Assembly (NCBI GenBank): GCA_030141605.1
Contig: JAQGDQ010000030.1
Location: 713,171-777,170 of the forward strand
Origin: Tubiluchus corallicola
Lineage: Eukaryota; Priapulida; Priapulimorpha; Priapulimorphida; Tubiluchidae
Length of the DNA: 64,000 bases
Reading direction: 5' to 3'
Each line of letters starts with the position of its first letter. Position 1 is the stretch's first letter. The position numbers and the translations under genes are program-made. Positions 13,520 through 24,850 of the stretch are shown one piece after another. A model generated the notes under the pieces. It searched no databases. It was not told where the DNA came from and saw nothing but the letters and a program-made list of their open reading frames with translations.

Positions 13520-13713
13520 CGTCCGTCCGTCCGTCCGTCCGTCCGTCCATCCATCCATCCATCCATCCATCCATCCATCCATCCATCCATCCATCCATCC
13601 ATCCATCCATCCATCCATCCATCTATCTATCTATCTATCTATTTATCTGTCCGTCCGTCCGTCCGTCCGTCCGTCCATCCCTAACTCCCTCCCTCCCTCC
13701 TATCCATCTATCT
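13452..13713. repeat. Compound tetranucleotide microsatellite
   Basis: Blocks of CTAT, CTGT, CCGT, CCAT (about 18 units), CTAT, CTGT, CCGT and CCCT follow one another in register, with neighbouring blocks differing by single bases. It gives artefactual Pro/Ser/Ile/His frames in two plus-strand frames. Confidence 0.97.
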
Positions 13714-14010
13714 TTGCCAATACAGTTTCGTTTTGATTTTAGGTAAAATTTAAAGTGTTACTGTATTAGTACACTACAAGATAGTCTATCTGCAAAAACG
13801 GTGCACAACATAAGGAACATACACACATATATGCTTCTAACCCAAGTAGTGCCTATTACCCAAGTATAACCTATTAGAAACACTAGGCAAAAACATTGAA
13901 CAGATGGAGAGTAAACAAAACAAGACTAATGCCCAGTCTGCGCCATCCTTCAAAAGAATGACATTCAAAACATTGAACTCTGTCCACACGATCAGTTTTT
14001 ACTGATAATT

Positions 14011-14215
14011 AAACGGCGTTTACCAGACATCCGGAATGCGTTATGCGTTATTGCGGAAAAATCACTTTGTGTTGTTTTCAATGAAGCTGTTTATTAGACG
14101 TACTTTATTGCGTTATTTTTTCTGCAGCTATTCCTCATTGATTTTTTATACGCAACTGGATACACAATAACGTATAACGCACAACGCATGCCGGATGTCT
14201 GGTAAACGCCGCTTT
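14011..14215. mobile_element. Inverted-repeat miniature element (MITE), copy 1
   Basis: About 205 bases with near-perfect terminal inverted repeats. The left end begins AAACGGCGTTTACCAGACAT and the right end, reversed, begins AAAGCGGCGTTTACCAGACA. Pairing continues inward through GCGTTATGCGTTATT-like sequence for about 45 bases. The non-coding centre is about 100 bases. A part of the same element recurs at 44201-44275 in the opposite orientation, supporting a dispersed family. I could not resolve a target-site duplication. Confidence 0.75.
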
Positions 14216-14763
14216 ACTCTGCACATAGCTATTTGTTGAAGGCGTGTTCAATAATTCATCTCTGAAAATGAAAACAGCTTGTATGAAAACGAGCTTTGTT
14301 TTAGCATGTGTTGCAAAGGAAAAGCGAAATAAAAATAGAACTTCGGCAAAGAAATGAAACAGAAGTTTTTATCAAACACTTCAGCAATAAAAAGCAAAGT
14401 CGCAAATGAATTTTTGAACAATATTTGGATAACACCGTTATCACTTCAATTTTTTGACGGCATGGACTTTTGCAGATTAGTCGTCCCAACACGAGCGAAA
14501 GTTCCTGTACAAGTCTATAGAACTGACGTACGTACTCACGGAAATTTATGTACTTATGCGCTTACAAAGTATAATTTATGCAGTCGACTTTGTTAATAAT
14601 TAGTTGTTTTTAGTGACAGCGCGCCGTTTTACGCACCCACAATAAATGGACTTCTAGCGGAGTTGTCAGCGAACATTATTACTATTGACTGTTCATTCTG
14701 AGACGACTGACACGTTGAAAGTCAAACCTTGATATCGCCAAACTTGAAGACATTCAAATTTCA

Positions 14764-14852
14764 CTGTCATTCTCGGCGTCCACATGGTCATTCAACATTA
14801 ACAAACTAGAGAATGACAGTGTTTTAAATGACCACGTGGATAGCTTATGAAT
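14764..14852. repeat. Interleaved inverted repeats
   Basis: CACTGTCATTCTC pairs with GAGAATGACAGTG about 40 bases downstream, and TCCACATGGTCATT pairs with AATGACCACGTGGA further on. The order is A, B, A', B', so the two stems interleave rather than nest. Confidence 0.7.
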
Positions 14853-15680
14853 TTGACACATAACAGTTTGTAGACACATTGTAAGAGAACAAAATAAAAA
14901 ACAAAATTTTTTTAAATCATGACTTTTTCAACCCCACCATTCAAATCAAGATAGGGCAGTTTCATCTGATGCCACATGTTGAAGGGCCAAAGATCAAAGT
15001 TCTGCAGCAGAAATTGATTTCCTCTTGTAGCTGACGAATTTTAATTTTTTGCGTGACCTTTTTAAGGAGTACAAGAAGCAACATTTTGGTAATTTGCTCT
15101 ATATGGCAGCCCCAATGTCAACCTGCTGCAAAATGAGTTACTGCGTACAGGACACACGAACAAAGCGCGTCGCGTAAACAGATTCACGATTACGTACGCT
15201 TATGACACATCTATAAATAACTAAATAGGTCTTTAGTTAGAGCGAGCAATTAATTTGTTTTTAAAAACGGTTCTACCAGTCTTTGTGCCCTAAAGACTTG
15301 TTTTCTCTGTTTTGCAAGATTTTCGATAACTTAAGCTTCATAAGCAGCACTTGATTCGCATCGCGTTTTATTAATCCCCACTAAGTAATCTGGATAAAAA
15401 CAACGAAACCGAGAGGGTTTAAGCCTGGAAGTGAACACCAGCTGTTGCATCGAGAAAAGAGTTTGAATTCAACTGGCGGACTTTGTCTAGTTTTTCGTTT
15501 TGCAAGAATATATAATCTTCTTATAATCGTATAATCTTCTTATAATTCAAGTAAGCCAAAGCCATAACAATAGTATCTCAAAAGACGTTCTCCGTTTCTA
15601 TGCGGGTAATATCGATTCCTACTCATTTCGCACAGAAGCCATTTTAATTCCGAGTTACGTAAGACAATTAAATCACTTAC

Positions 15681-15757
15681 ATAGTTTCTTTTTCATTCTT
15701 GTCAGCCATGTAATCGCGTTGTATGACCAGAATTAAATTCAAGTACTCCCACAATTC
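15681..15757 (-). CDS. Candidate first exon of Ig gene A (start MADKNEKET)
   Basis: On the minus strand a strong pyrimidine-rich acceptor ends at 15758. It is followed by 48 bases of possible leader, an ATG at 15709-15707 and nine codons (MADKNEKET). The exon ends in AT at 15681, directly before a consensus GTAAGT donor. The two leftover bases join the G that opens the exon at 8264 to make ATG, giving [12 protein letters not shown], which aligns well with gene B (MKPSFPKDPVM). Phase, donor strength and the hydrophilic N-terminus all support it. The intron would be 7.4 kb. An alternative first exon lies at 10825-10815. Transcript evidence is needed to choose. Confidence 0.5.
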
Positions 15758-16615
15758 TTGCAAAGTCAAAATGATCAAAGATTCAGAACAGGAATAAGAT
15801 CTTAATCTCTCCTCACATGTAACTCTTACTGGTAATAATACAGTCGTGTATGTACTAATGGATTGATAAACTAGCATCCGCAGGATATGGGCACGCGGTG
15901 GTAACCCATATACGGCTTTATACAACAAAAACCATTAACAACTACACCCGCACAACGGGTTTTTAACAGCTATAATAAGGTAAATTACAGAAAAAAACCC
16001 TGAAGCTTTTCTGAAATTTGGACATTTAAGCATCTATCTTGATGGACAGAAAAAATGTTTTTGTAATCGGTTAGTTATTTCTGGTTCAGTGTATTATTAT
16101 GAGTCACTGAATTAATTTCGATAGCGTTCAAGAATAATTATGTAATTCATTACTGGATGTGCCGCACTTGAAACTGTGTGTGTGGTTGCAAGTATAAATA
16201 TAAAATTTATTGAGTTTCTGCAGTTAAGGCTCGTTCACGCATGCACGACCCACCTGCAAAGATGTGAATACTTTTCCACATTAATAAGTGCAGGCTGTAG
16301 GGCTGATAAGGAGCCTGATCTAACCTCCATTCGACTAATCTAAATCACCTTTCAGTTTTATTTTTGCGTTTTGATAGTACTAGATTAGTTCCTAAATTAA
16401 ACAGCAGGTTGGAATGGCAGTTTCCTTGCTGCTGAACTATAACAGGGGGGAATTGGTCCTTACACAATAGGCTTAAAATGTCCTGACATGGACGTAGCAG
16501 ATCCTGAAATCTCTAAAGCTTAAAGTTCTATGTCATAATTATGATATTTCATGCTACATAGTTACATTGTTTAGGCTGCTACATGCCATTTACAGAACAC
16601 TAGGCAATTTCTTCT

Positions 16616-16766
16616 ATATTTAGTTTAAACGTAGCTCTATTGTAATATGACAGAGAGTACAATATGGTTTGAAGGGACAGTTTTACGACTGATAAATGTT
16701 TTTGCCAATGAAACGTAACACTTGAAAGAGTGCAGGCAATAAACGAGCAGTAGAAGCGTTACAGTA
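16616..16766. repeat. Dispersed repeat, copy 2
   Basis: Second copy of the repeat at 1050-1196, same orientation. Its remnant frame carries additional stops. Confidence 0.5.
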
Positions 16767-17337
16767 TGATTACAAGCAGTATAGGTAAATATAATAGCAA
16801 ATGTTGCGAATAACAATAATATTACTATATAAACAATGTAAACTAATACAATGATTAGAAGCGCTTAGTATGAAATATAAATTTTCGTACAAGCTTAAGT
16901 ACTTGAATATTAACAATTATGTGTAGCTGTCATTTCACGAGTTCATTTGTTGACGGATTATGAATTCATATATTACAAGGAATTAACAAAGTACACAGTT
17001 TGTTTAGTAAGATATCCCGAGCCTGGTGATATGAAATTCTTTTATATTTCAATAATATAATTTGAATGTAATTTGACAAAAATGGACTGTAATGGTACAA
17101 TAATGGCTGACATGCCATTAAATTTCAGTTAGTAAGCAATGGTATATTAACAACGTTGGTGGCAAGTGAAGTAGGTATACTTGGTAACATAAAATTACCG
17201 CGACGAGTGGATACAGTTTTTACTATCAATGTATTTGACGAGATGCAGCAAATTCATACTTGTCATGCTTATCATAAAATTCAACATATTATGAGTCATG
17301 TACTTTAAATTAAATTTACCCCAGGATCGTTTAACAG

Positions 17338-17545
17338 ATATGATACGTATTTAAAAGCGCTACTAGAAAAAGGCGTTAAGTGATTTAGATTAGAACTATG
17401 GTTAAGAGTGAAGAAATAGGTTCGTGACTGAAGAGTTAATTAGCAGCATAGTTTTTATATATAGGGATGAATGGACTAAGCTTGATGGTTGATGGTCCCG
17501 TGGCATTGTTGACTGATCAAGGGAAAAATGCTCATATAACTTTCT
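17338..17545. repeat. Dispersed direct repeat, copy 1
   Basis: Similar along its length to 21558-21765 in the same orientation. Shared islands include GGGATGAATGGACTAAGCTT. Both copies are followed by GTT/GCT trinucleotide tracts, so the tract probably belongs to the element or duplicated unit. Family unknown. Confidence 0.7.
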
Positions 17546-17662
17546 GCTGCTAACATGATACATAAAACACCGAAATTAAATCGCCTTTTAAATTCATGAA
17601 TACTGTGTGCGTACTTGATGGCAGATTGGCTGTTATTATTGCTGTTGTCGTTGCTGTTACGG

Positions 17663-17666
17663 TTGC

Positions 17667-17709
<43 letters not shown>

Positions 17710-17760
17710 GCTCTTTCTGCTGCTGTTGCTGTTGCTGGTTCTGTTCTTGGTGTTGTTGTG
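17663..17760. repeat. GTT trinucleotide microsatellite
   Basis: A pure GTT run (17668-17710) followed by mixed GCT/GTT units. It makes poly-Leu, poly-Val and, on the minus strand, poly-Thr frames, which are not genes. Confidence 0.95.
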
Positions 17761-18988
17761 GTCAGTCGCGTTATCAAGTTTTCACCTCTGTTCTGATACT
17801 AACACGTGTGTATTGTATTCATTGTATTTAGAAACTAAACCTTGCATTCTGCTAGATATCGGATAAAGTGGCCATCCCCTTATCGCTGCGCTATGAGATC
17901 ACGAAAATCTACATTATTTTATTAGTACTAATATTCATTAAAAGGGCTCACATTTTCGTACTACTGTTCGTTGGGCAAGTGTGAAGCAGCCTTTACTGCC
18001 CTTTGTATCCTTTAAGTGCCGTATACGTCTATTATTTAAATTTAATTATACCACATTTTTAAATCATTATAATTACACCATTTAAGTAAATTATATGAAC
18101 GCAGTTAAAATTGCCCTCTGATTTATGAAATGACTGAACCAAAACGATGTGAATGATTTAATTCAATAATGCTTTTCATTTATTCGTTCTGGCTGTTCTG
18201 TTGGATTGTGTTCATCTGTACTCCATTCATTCTCCTGTTTGCTCATTGATTCACTTATTTAGTTATTTGGTCTGTCAGTCAACGAGTTAGTAAATCAGTC
18301 ATACTGTCAGCCAGTGAGTCAGTCAGTCAACCGGTCTGTTCGATCAGTAGGCCGATTGGCTTGACTGTCAGTCGATTAAGTACAGTGCCGTCGTGCATTA
18401 TTAACTTCGTTTAGCCACGACTAGTGTCAACGCTGTAAATGCGTTTGCAGCTGTTGCACAAATTGCCATGAATTTTCACTTAGGGAACGACGAAGCCCTT
18501 TCAAAAATGTATGCCTTGCGAAACATCTGTCAAAACTTATTCTACACAGAAAAGTTTCTGTGTTTTATTCTTACACAGGAAAGAAGCCGTAAACAAAAAT
18601 AACGACGAGATTAATGACCATGGTATGTTAACTTCAATCATAGCTGTTTTTACAGGAAACTTGCACCGGGAAAGAAAGTTTAGTTTTGGATTTTATTGAA
18701 AATGAAGCTGTATGGCGACTGAAAGGTTTGGCCAGGGAAAGTCAAGTACATTTGAAAGAGAAAGCCACGTTGCTGCTGAAGTTGTTTTATTTTCGTACAT
18801 TTCATTTGCCATTAATTTAAAGTACTACAATAATAATTTAATATGTGCTGCCACCTAGCTTAAAATTTTTTATTATTGAACTGAGTCAAGTTTAATCCAG
18901 CTTGTGGCTTCGGTCTGTGCTGTTCATCAGTCACCTGTACTTGCCGGGCTTCCCATATATGGTACTGTTGATTGCTAGTACTAGCGAA

Positions 18989-19105
18989 TCAGGTAAGCTC
19001 AGTGGGTACATGTGACTTGGGTAGCTCTGCCAAGGCCAGCTGGGCTTTTTCCTTCTTGAGTACTGCTGTTGAATGATCACCATGTGTCTTTTTTCTTGTA
19101 GATGA
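18989..19105 (-). CDS. Candidate orphan 3' exon, unrecognised
   Basis: On the minus strand an acceptor-like sequence ending CTACAAG is followed by an open stretch. It has protein-like composition (KKEKAQLALAELPKSH) and ends at a TGA. No upstream partner exon was found, and the polypyrimidine tract is only moderate. Confidence 0.2.
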   Translation of the reverse strand, partial: SSTRKKTHGDHSTAVLKKEKAQLALAELPKSHVPTELT

Positions 19106-20953
19106 TAGTGTAATATGCAAATAGAAGTAAAGTCTTTCACAGTTCAACACAATTTCATAGTTTTGTTTCAACCGCCAGAGTGAACCAGCCTACAATAGTC
19201 TACACTAACTATAGTCTAATATACTTCAATCTCTCTTCAAATTCAATACTTATATGCTGTTAGCTAAAAGTTTCTACAAGTGTTTCCTTTTACGCAGTCT
19301 GCTATAAGGTTTTCCACATAAACTAGCTAATTAGTTATCATTACTTTTCATATTCGTTAATCAAGACCGTTGTAAATTTGTTTTCATTTGCTCATTTTGT
19401 TTACTTGTATGAATGCATTGAATGAAGTGTGCAATAATTCACAAAAAATTGAATTCGTACGTTATTATACTGCCAATTGTTTTTATTATGCTGTCCATCA
19501 TTATTCACTGCATACTATTCTCAATTCATGTGGTTGTTCGGCAGATTTCTTATTTATTTATTTCGTTTTATTTCGCATTCATTAAAATATACATGAATGT
19601 TTGGAGAGACTTAATTAGACAAGCTGCTTACATACGCCTATCGTATACAAGCCATTTATCAAAATTCAAAGCTTTAATCTAGTTTTGAATTGTCTGCAGT
19701 GACCTAAGGTTCATAATTTGGACCTTCAACAACACGGTTGGAGAAGAAAAACGTCAAACCTTTTTTATTCGTTCTACGAACGTACAGCTTGAGACTATAG
19801 TCACTTTTTGTCCTATCAGTGAGTGCTCTTGTAAAAAAATTTTCGTGATCTAAATCATCATCCCAATGAATTGTTTTGTAACACATGTCCGGATCATTTA
19901 GTAATCGTCTCTGCTCTGACGATGTTAAACGAAGGGTTTACATTGGTCATTTTGTGTGGTTGTGCAGTATATTGTTGCGGGCTACAGTGTCAATTCATGT
20001 GCCGTAGATTACTATGTGACTACCGTTGATGCGTGTGGTAGGGTGGTAGTCTGGTAGATTGCCCTGTGCGTGACTGTCGATTTGTGTGGTTGTGTGGTGG
20101 GTCTGGTAGCAGTAACATTAGTATCTTTTATTAGCCACTCTTTTCTGCGAGTTTCAGTGGATTTAATGTAGTGGAAGACAACAGTGTCAGGTAAAAGGTT
20201 CAGAATATTCAGTTAAATTTTAGGCTGTGTACGAATTTTATAGAAAGTTTTAGAATATAAGTGAGTCTTCTTTTGAAGTTCCAAATAATACATCACTGTT
20301 TAACAAATTTATGAAACTAATAGTATCAAAATATTAATTGTAATAGATTCATGTCTAGGTACGAGAAAAAATACCTATAGAACGAATCGTCAGTTACTAT
20401 TGTTCAAAAGCAAACAAACGCAGTTAACTACTGGCTTTGAGTGCCAATGCCAAGGTTTCTGGTTTACATCCTGTTGGGATTGACAGTTGAAGTTTCAAAT
20501 CCTTGTTTGCACCATAGTCAAGTTTTTTCATTTGACATATTTGCTGCAAGATGGCGCCCACGTGCGCTGGACCAGGCCCTGCCAGACATGTCATCCTTTT
20601 CTTTCAGCTTTTATTCATGATACTCGTCTTACGTGCTCTCTGTTACTCAACAGATTCTGTGCCTCGCCACCATTTCAAAGACAAGATTACCGTAATGATG
20701 CAGCCGAAAATAGCGGAATTCACATTTGCTAATTATAGCTCTAGCTTGGGAGGGGGCTTCTTCATATAAAGTTTCAGACAGGGCAGATCATTCTATTAGA
20801 GGGGTGTGCTGTTAATGCAGAAATTCAACGCTCTTATTAATCTTATTCATTGTCATAGTCTGCTTCAGATTTGCTAAGTGTATAATTATACGCTTTATTT
20901 GCTAGCCGATACTTTTCAAGTTCTTTCTTGTGTGGACATTTTTAATATTACAG

Positions 20954-21075
20954 ATACAGACTTGGCTTCACTAAACCCCCTTAAGACGTTCTCTTCTGAA
21001 AGTGAGGACGCTGATAGCGCCGCCAAGCGTAGCGCACATGTAGGTGACGCCGGTGAAAGCTCTCTTCTGTCCTGA
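20954..21075 (+). CDS. Candidate C-terminal exon, unrecognised
   Basis: An acceptor (TTTTAATATTACAG) at 20953 opens an exon that enters in phase 1 and reads 39 residues to a TGA at 21073-21075. The product is polar and Ser/Asp/Glu-rich (SSESEDADSAAKRSAH), like a cytoplasmic tail, and GC content rises here. A phase-1 donor (C|GTAATG) lies at 20691 in the frame open from 20487. The competing ATG frame at 20551, with a hydrophobic N-terminus, is in the wrong phase. The gene is unresolved. Confidence 0.3.
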
Positions 21076-21557
21076 AGATCTCACTTCTCAGCTTGTCGTG
21101 TTTACGTTGGTAGGTTTGTTTATTATAATATTTTTTGTAGAATTCGGTGTCAAATATTATTTGTTGTTTTCAGAAAAAATTGGTTGTGTAATTGGAACAC
21201 ATCGTATAAGTGCTTAGGCTTATATATTCGAATGTACGGTGTTCTTTAATTATGTAGTTTTTACTCAACAGTTACTGCAGTGGTATATACAGTATTTCGT
21301 GAGTACCAAACTTCTAATTAATGAATATTGGTGTTCTGAATTGTTGGAGCTTATTCTGCCCACGTGACCTGGGCTAATTTATCTTAAAAACGTTGACATA
21401 GACGTACGGTTTTTTATTTTATACCTTACTATCATTTATTTGTTGCTGATTTAAGCCTATTAAAACTTGTGAAATTGTTTAATTATCTGTGCGAGCAGAT
21501 GTAGTTGTCTTTGTTTCTGTTTCTGAGAATCTTTTAGCACGCACTGTCAATTAATCT

Positions 21558-21765
21558 AGATTATGTGTATTTAAAAGCACTGCTAAAAATGGCGATAAGT
21601 GATTTGGAACTTGGCCTGCGATTAGGAGTGGAGTAAATTGGTGATTAAACACTAGCAGTATAGTTTTTCGAATCAGGGATGAATGGACTAAGCTTGGTGT
21701 TTAATGTGTGGGGCAGTGTCCCCTGGCTTTGTTGTCCATCAAGGGAATAATGCTCATAAAACATT
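21558..21765. repeat. Dispersed direct repeat, copy 2
   Basis: Partner of 17338-17545, also followed by GTT/GCT trinucleotides (21766-21810). Confidence 0.7.
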
Positions 21766-23260
21766 GTTGTTGATGTGTTGCTGTTGTTATTGCTGCTGCT
21801 GCTGTTTTGAGGGGATTTTTGTCGTTATGGTAGTGACGCCGTCGATACGTGTCAGTCAGCAGAATTTTTGTTGTTGTTGTTGTCCTTGTTATCGTCGTTA
21901 CTGAAGTTGCTGCTATTGTCATTGTATTTGTCGTTGACAAGTCGCTTTGTCGATGGCGACGACGGCGACGACATCAGCAATAACTACAACAACTTGTTGG
22001 TCGTTTTGTCCGTATTTCTTTTGAATACTAATCGTCTTATTCTTTTCATCTGCTTGACAGTGTGATTGTTCCTTTGCAGTTATTTTATGCTTGTTTTTCT
22101 AAAATATGTTTGCCTTTGTTTCTTTTTATTTTCTTCCTTTTCTTTGTTACCACGCGTTAATAAGCCTTTAGACAGTTTCGTTGTGCGCACGTGCCACAGT
22201 GATTTACTAGGAGGATCTTGCTTGGGAATAAGAAAAAAAAAGATTTAGGTAAGGCTCTACTTAGCTGTTAAAACTGCCACTATTACAATAGCTGCGAGGC
22301 GTTGTCAAATGTACAGAAATGCGTTGTCTGGTTCACTTAACCTTTGACATTTTCACGATCGTCATCAATCGCTGGAACTGTGAAAAGGCTTATTAGGGAA
22401 TTTTTCAGCTGAATCCTGCAGTATAAGTTGTCCATATCACGCAACCTCACAGAAGCTGCATGCAGACACTGTTTTATTTGTATATTATTCTGAGAGGAAT
22501 TGGCCCCCATGGCTATGAAGATTATGCTTATTTGCCAGCGGACTGAGCTTATTTTACAAGCGTAAAAATAGTTGTGAGGATTTATGGGTCCATGCCATAT
22601 GGATCAACTGTCAGAGCTAGAAAGCCTGTCTAGTTTATTGGGTCTTGTCAGGCTGTATGAGTTTACTGGAAAGATCCGTTTCTGAAGAAAGCATGTAGGA
22701 TTTCGTGGTGACTGTGATGTTAATTGGAACGATGACTGTGGTGGCGTATGGTGGTGATGGTAATGATGATAAACATTAAGACTGCAAAAATAACAGGGAC
22801 ACTGATGGCGATGATGCCTCAATGATAGTGGCGATGGGCGTAGGTTATACACTTGTTGATTTAGGTATTGTTGTTGTAGTTTTTTCCAGTTTGCCTGCAA
22901 GCTGGTATCTGTACACAGTGGCAGAACCCTCTCAATGTAGGTTGTTACGTGGGGGGGGGGGACTGAAATCCACCCCAACTACCAATGTGTCTTAGCCACA
23001 ACGATAAACATAATAGGGGGGCCATACTTCTGTGTCTAAAGCTCGACACCGAACTGCAGTTGTGCAAACTGTATAAAAATGTACACATGCTTTCTCAACA
23101 TTTTAAATACGCTTTGCATTGCAGAAATATAACCTCGGTGATTATGCAATTGTTGAACTTTCTTTTTTAGAGGTTGTAATACAGCAAGCTCCTTCGTTTG
23201 ATCTATTATAAATCTAATATAAATGAATTAATCTATCATAAATTTCGGCAAATTTGATTT

Positions 23261-23485
23261 CTACCGATTCTGCACGTGCACTATTTCACCAAGGCTGCAG
23301 AGTTGTGTCAGAAAGCAGCTAAACTTTAGATCCATGGCTTTCATGGCTTCACTTGTACGTGGGTTGACGAAGACGATGGACCAAGGCATGTAACCGTATC
23401 CTCTCTGGGTACAGCTGTCATAATTTGGCAGCGGTCGTATGGCAAGCATGCAGTTTGATATGAAGGGACTATGGTCAAATCAAGC
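23261..23485 (-). other. Unrecognised open frame with protein-like composition
   Basis: About 72 codons open on the minus strand to a TAG, in a locally GC-richer segment. Part reads GYGYMPWSIVFVNPRTSEAM. No clear acceptor bounds it and no family is recognised. It could be an exon or an element remnant. Confidence 0.2.
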
Positions 23486-24850
23486 TAGGCAGCCTAAGAA
23501 AAGCAGGCTACTGTATTCGATTTCTTCGAGATTGTAAGCTTACACCATACTATAAGTGAGGTATAGGACGAGAAACCGAAGTTTGGTAACACACGAGCCT
23601 GCCCGCTGAGGAACAACAAGAAGAATAACAAGAGCAACAACAACAACTACTACAACGGCGACTGCGACGAAGACGACGACGACTAGAAAAACAAAGGCAG
23701 GCTATCACGAAAAAGAGACGTTGCTTTATCCCTTACGCTGAAACATAGTTACGCTCAAGTGTACAGAACAAATAACAATTCATTCATGCAGGTGATGACG
23801 GTGAACAACAATGTAACGCAAAGAAAGAAAACTTATTAACTCTTTATAGAATTGTATTTGTAATTTATATGGAAAATAAATGATTGCTAATATGAAATGC
23901 TGATTACGAAAAAAATCAATAATTTCGTATAATTCGATATCTTGATTACTTGCTCATTATAAAGACAAGTATATCATTGTCGTTTAGTATGCAGAAAACG
24001 CAGGCAACATATTTCCAATAGTATCAAAAAGTGTTAAACTACCGTCCTAGTAACATGGACATTTCATAATTACGTGTACTGAATGGTCTAAACACACTTG
24101 CATATTCGCTATATACATGTACATATGCAGATTTATTGTATATATAATGAGATACACAAACGCGGAGGCTGCGAAACTGTTTACAATAGTCTAGAATTAC
24201 CAGGAATGGGGATTGCAATAGTCTTTAAAACAACAAGGAAAAGAACGCCAAGGTTCATATTGAGCCAAGAAATAATTTTTTGGAAAGGTACTGTTGTAGT
24301 CGGAAAATTATAGCAGATCAACTGACAGAACCCATCTTGCTTGTGAAATTGAAATAGAGTGTTACAAGAAACAAGCTGGAATTTTAGTGAGGATTGCATT
24401 GTCCTCGATACCTTTGCACCTCATGAGATACTTGCACGATAATCCATTATGGATTCTTCAAAGTAAAAGTGATCAGTATTATGATGATAACAACGTGCAT
24501 ATAAACGGATTATCCATGATGTAGCAGTCTGTTGAAGGCGAGGCAAAGCGGAAATTGTTGAAGGTTGTGAGGGTTATTGATAATGTAGACAAGATGAGGC
24601 TGGACTGATGGTTGTTGGCTTTCAACAACTTTTTCTTTATATTGTTGTAGATATTCTAACTAGCTCAACAGCAAGAATTCTGTTAAGCTAACTTATCTAT
24701 GTGCAAAGGCATTTGGGAGTCTTGCAAAAAGGGCAAAAGGATAAGAGGGGGGAAAAGAAGCTATTGCCACGAAGCAAATAAAAACTATTAAGGCTGTGAT
24801 GAAAACTGGTCTCTTTCTTTTAACTAGCAGGCCTAACCCACACTGCCAAA

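Larger units (their letters stand above)
15758..24850. other. Gene-poor interval between the divergent Ig genes
   Basis: Nine kilobases without a strongly supported gene. It holds the dispersed repeats at 16616-16766, 17338-17545 and 21558-21765, trinucleotide GTT/GCT tracts (17.65 and 21.77 kb), degenerate CAGT repeats near 18.28-18.38 kb, a purine-rich CAA/GAC tract near 23.61-23.69 kb and weak exon candidates. The promoters of both Ig genes should lie here or in intron 1 of gene A. Confidence 0.5.

Noticed and set aside
17550-17866. Poly-Leu, poly-Val and poly-Thr frames
   Set aside because: Products of the GTT/GCT trinucleotide tract.
20551-20769. Plus-strand ATG frame with a hydrophobic, signal-like N-terminus
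   Set aside because: It has no donor in phase with the exon at 20954 and no recognisable mature domain. An overlapping frame is equally open.
22604-22978. Minus-strand frame of 124 codons, His/Ser/Gln-rich
   Set aside because: It spans ATG/GGT-rich low-complexity sequence, lacks recognisable domains and splice support, and its length is not exceptional for chance in 64 kb.
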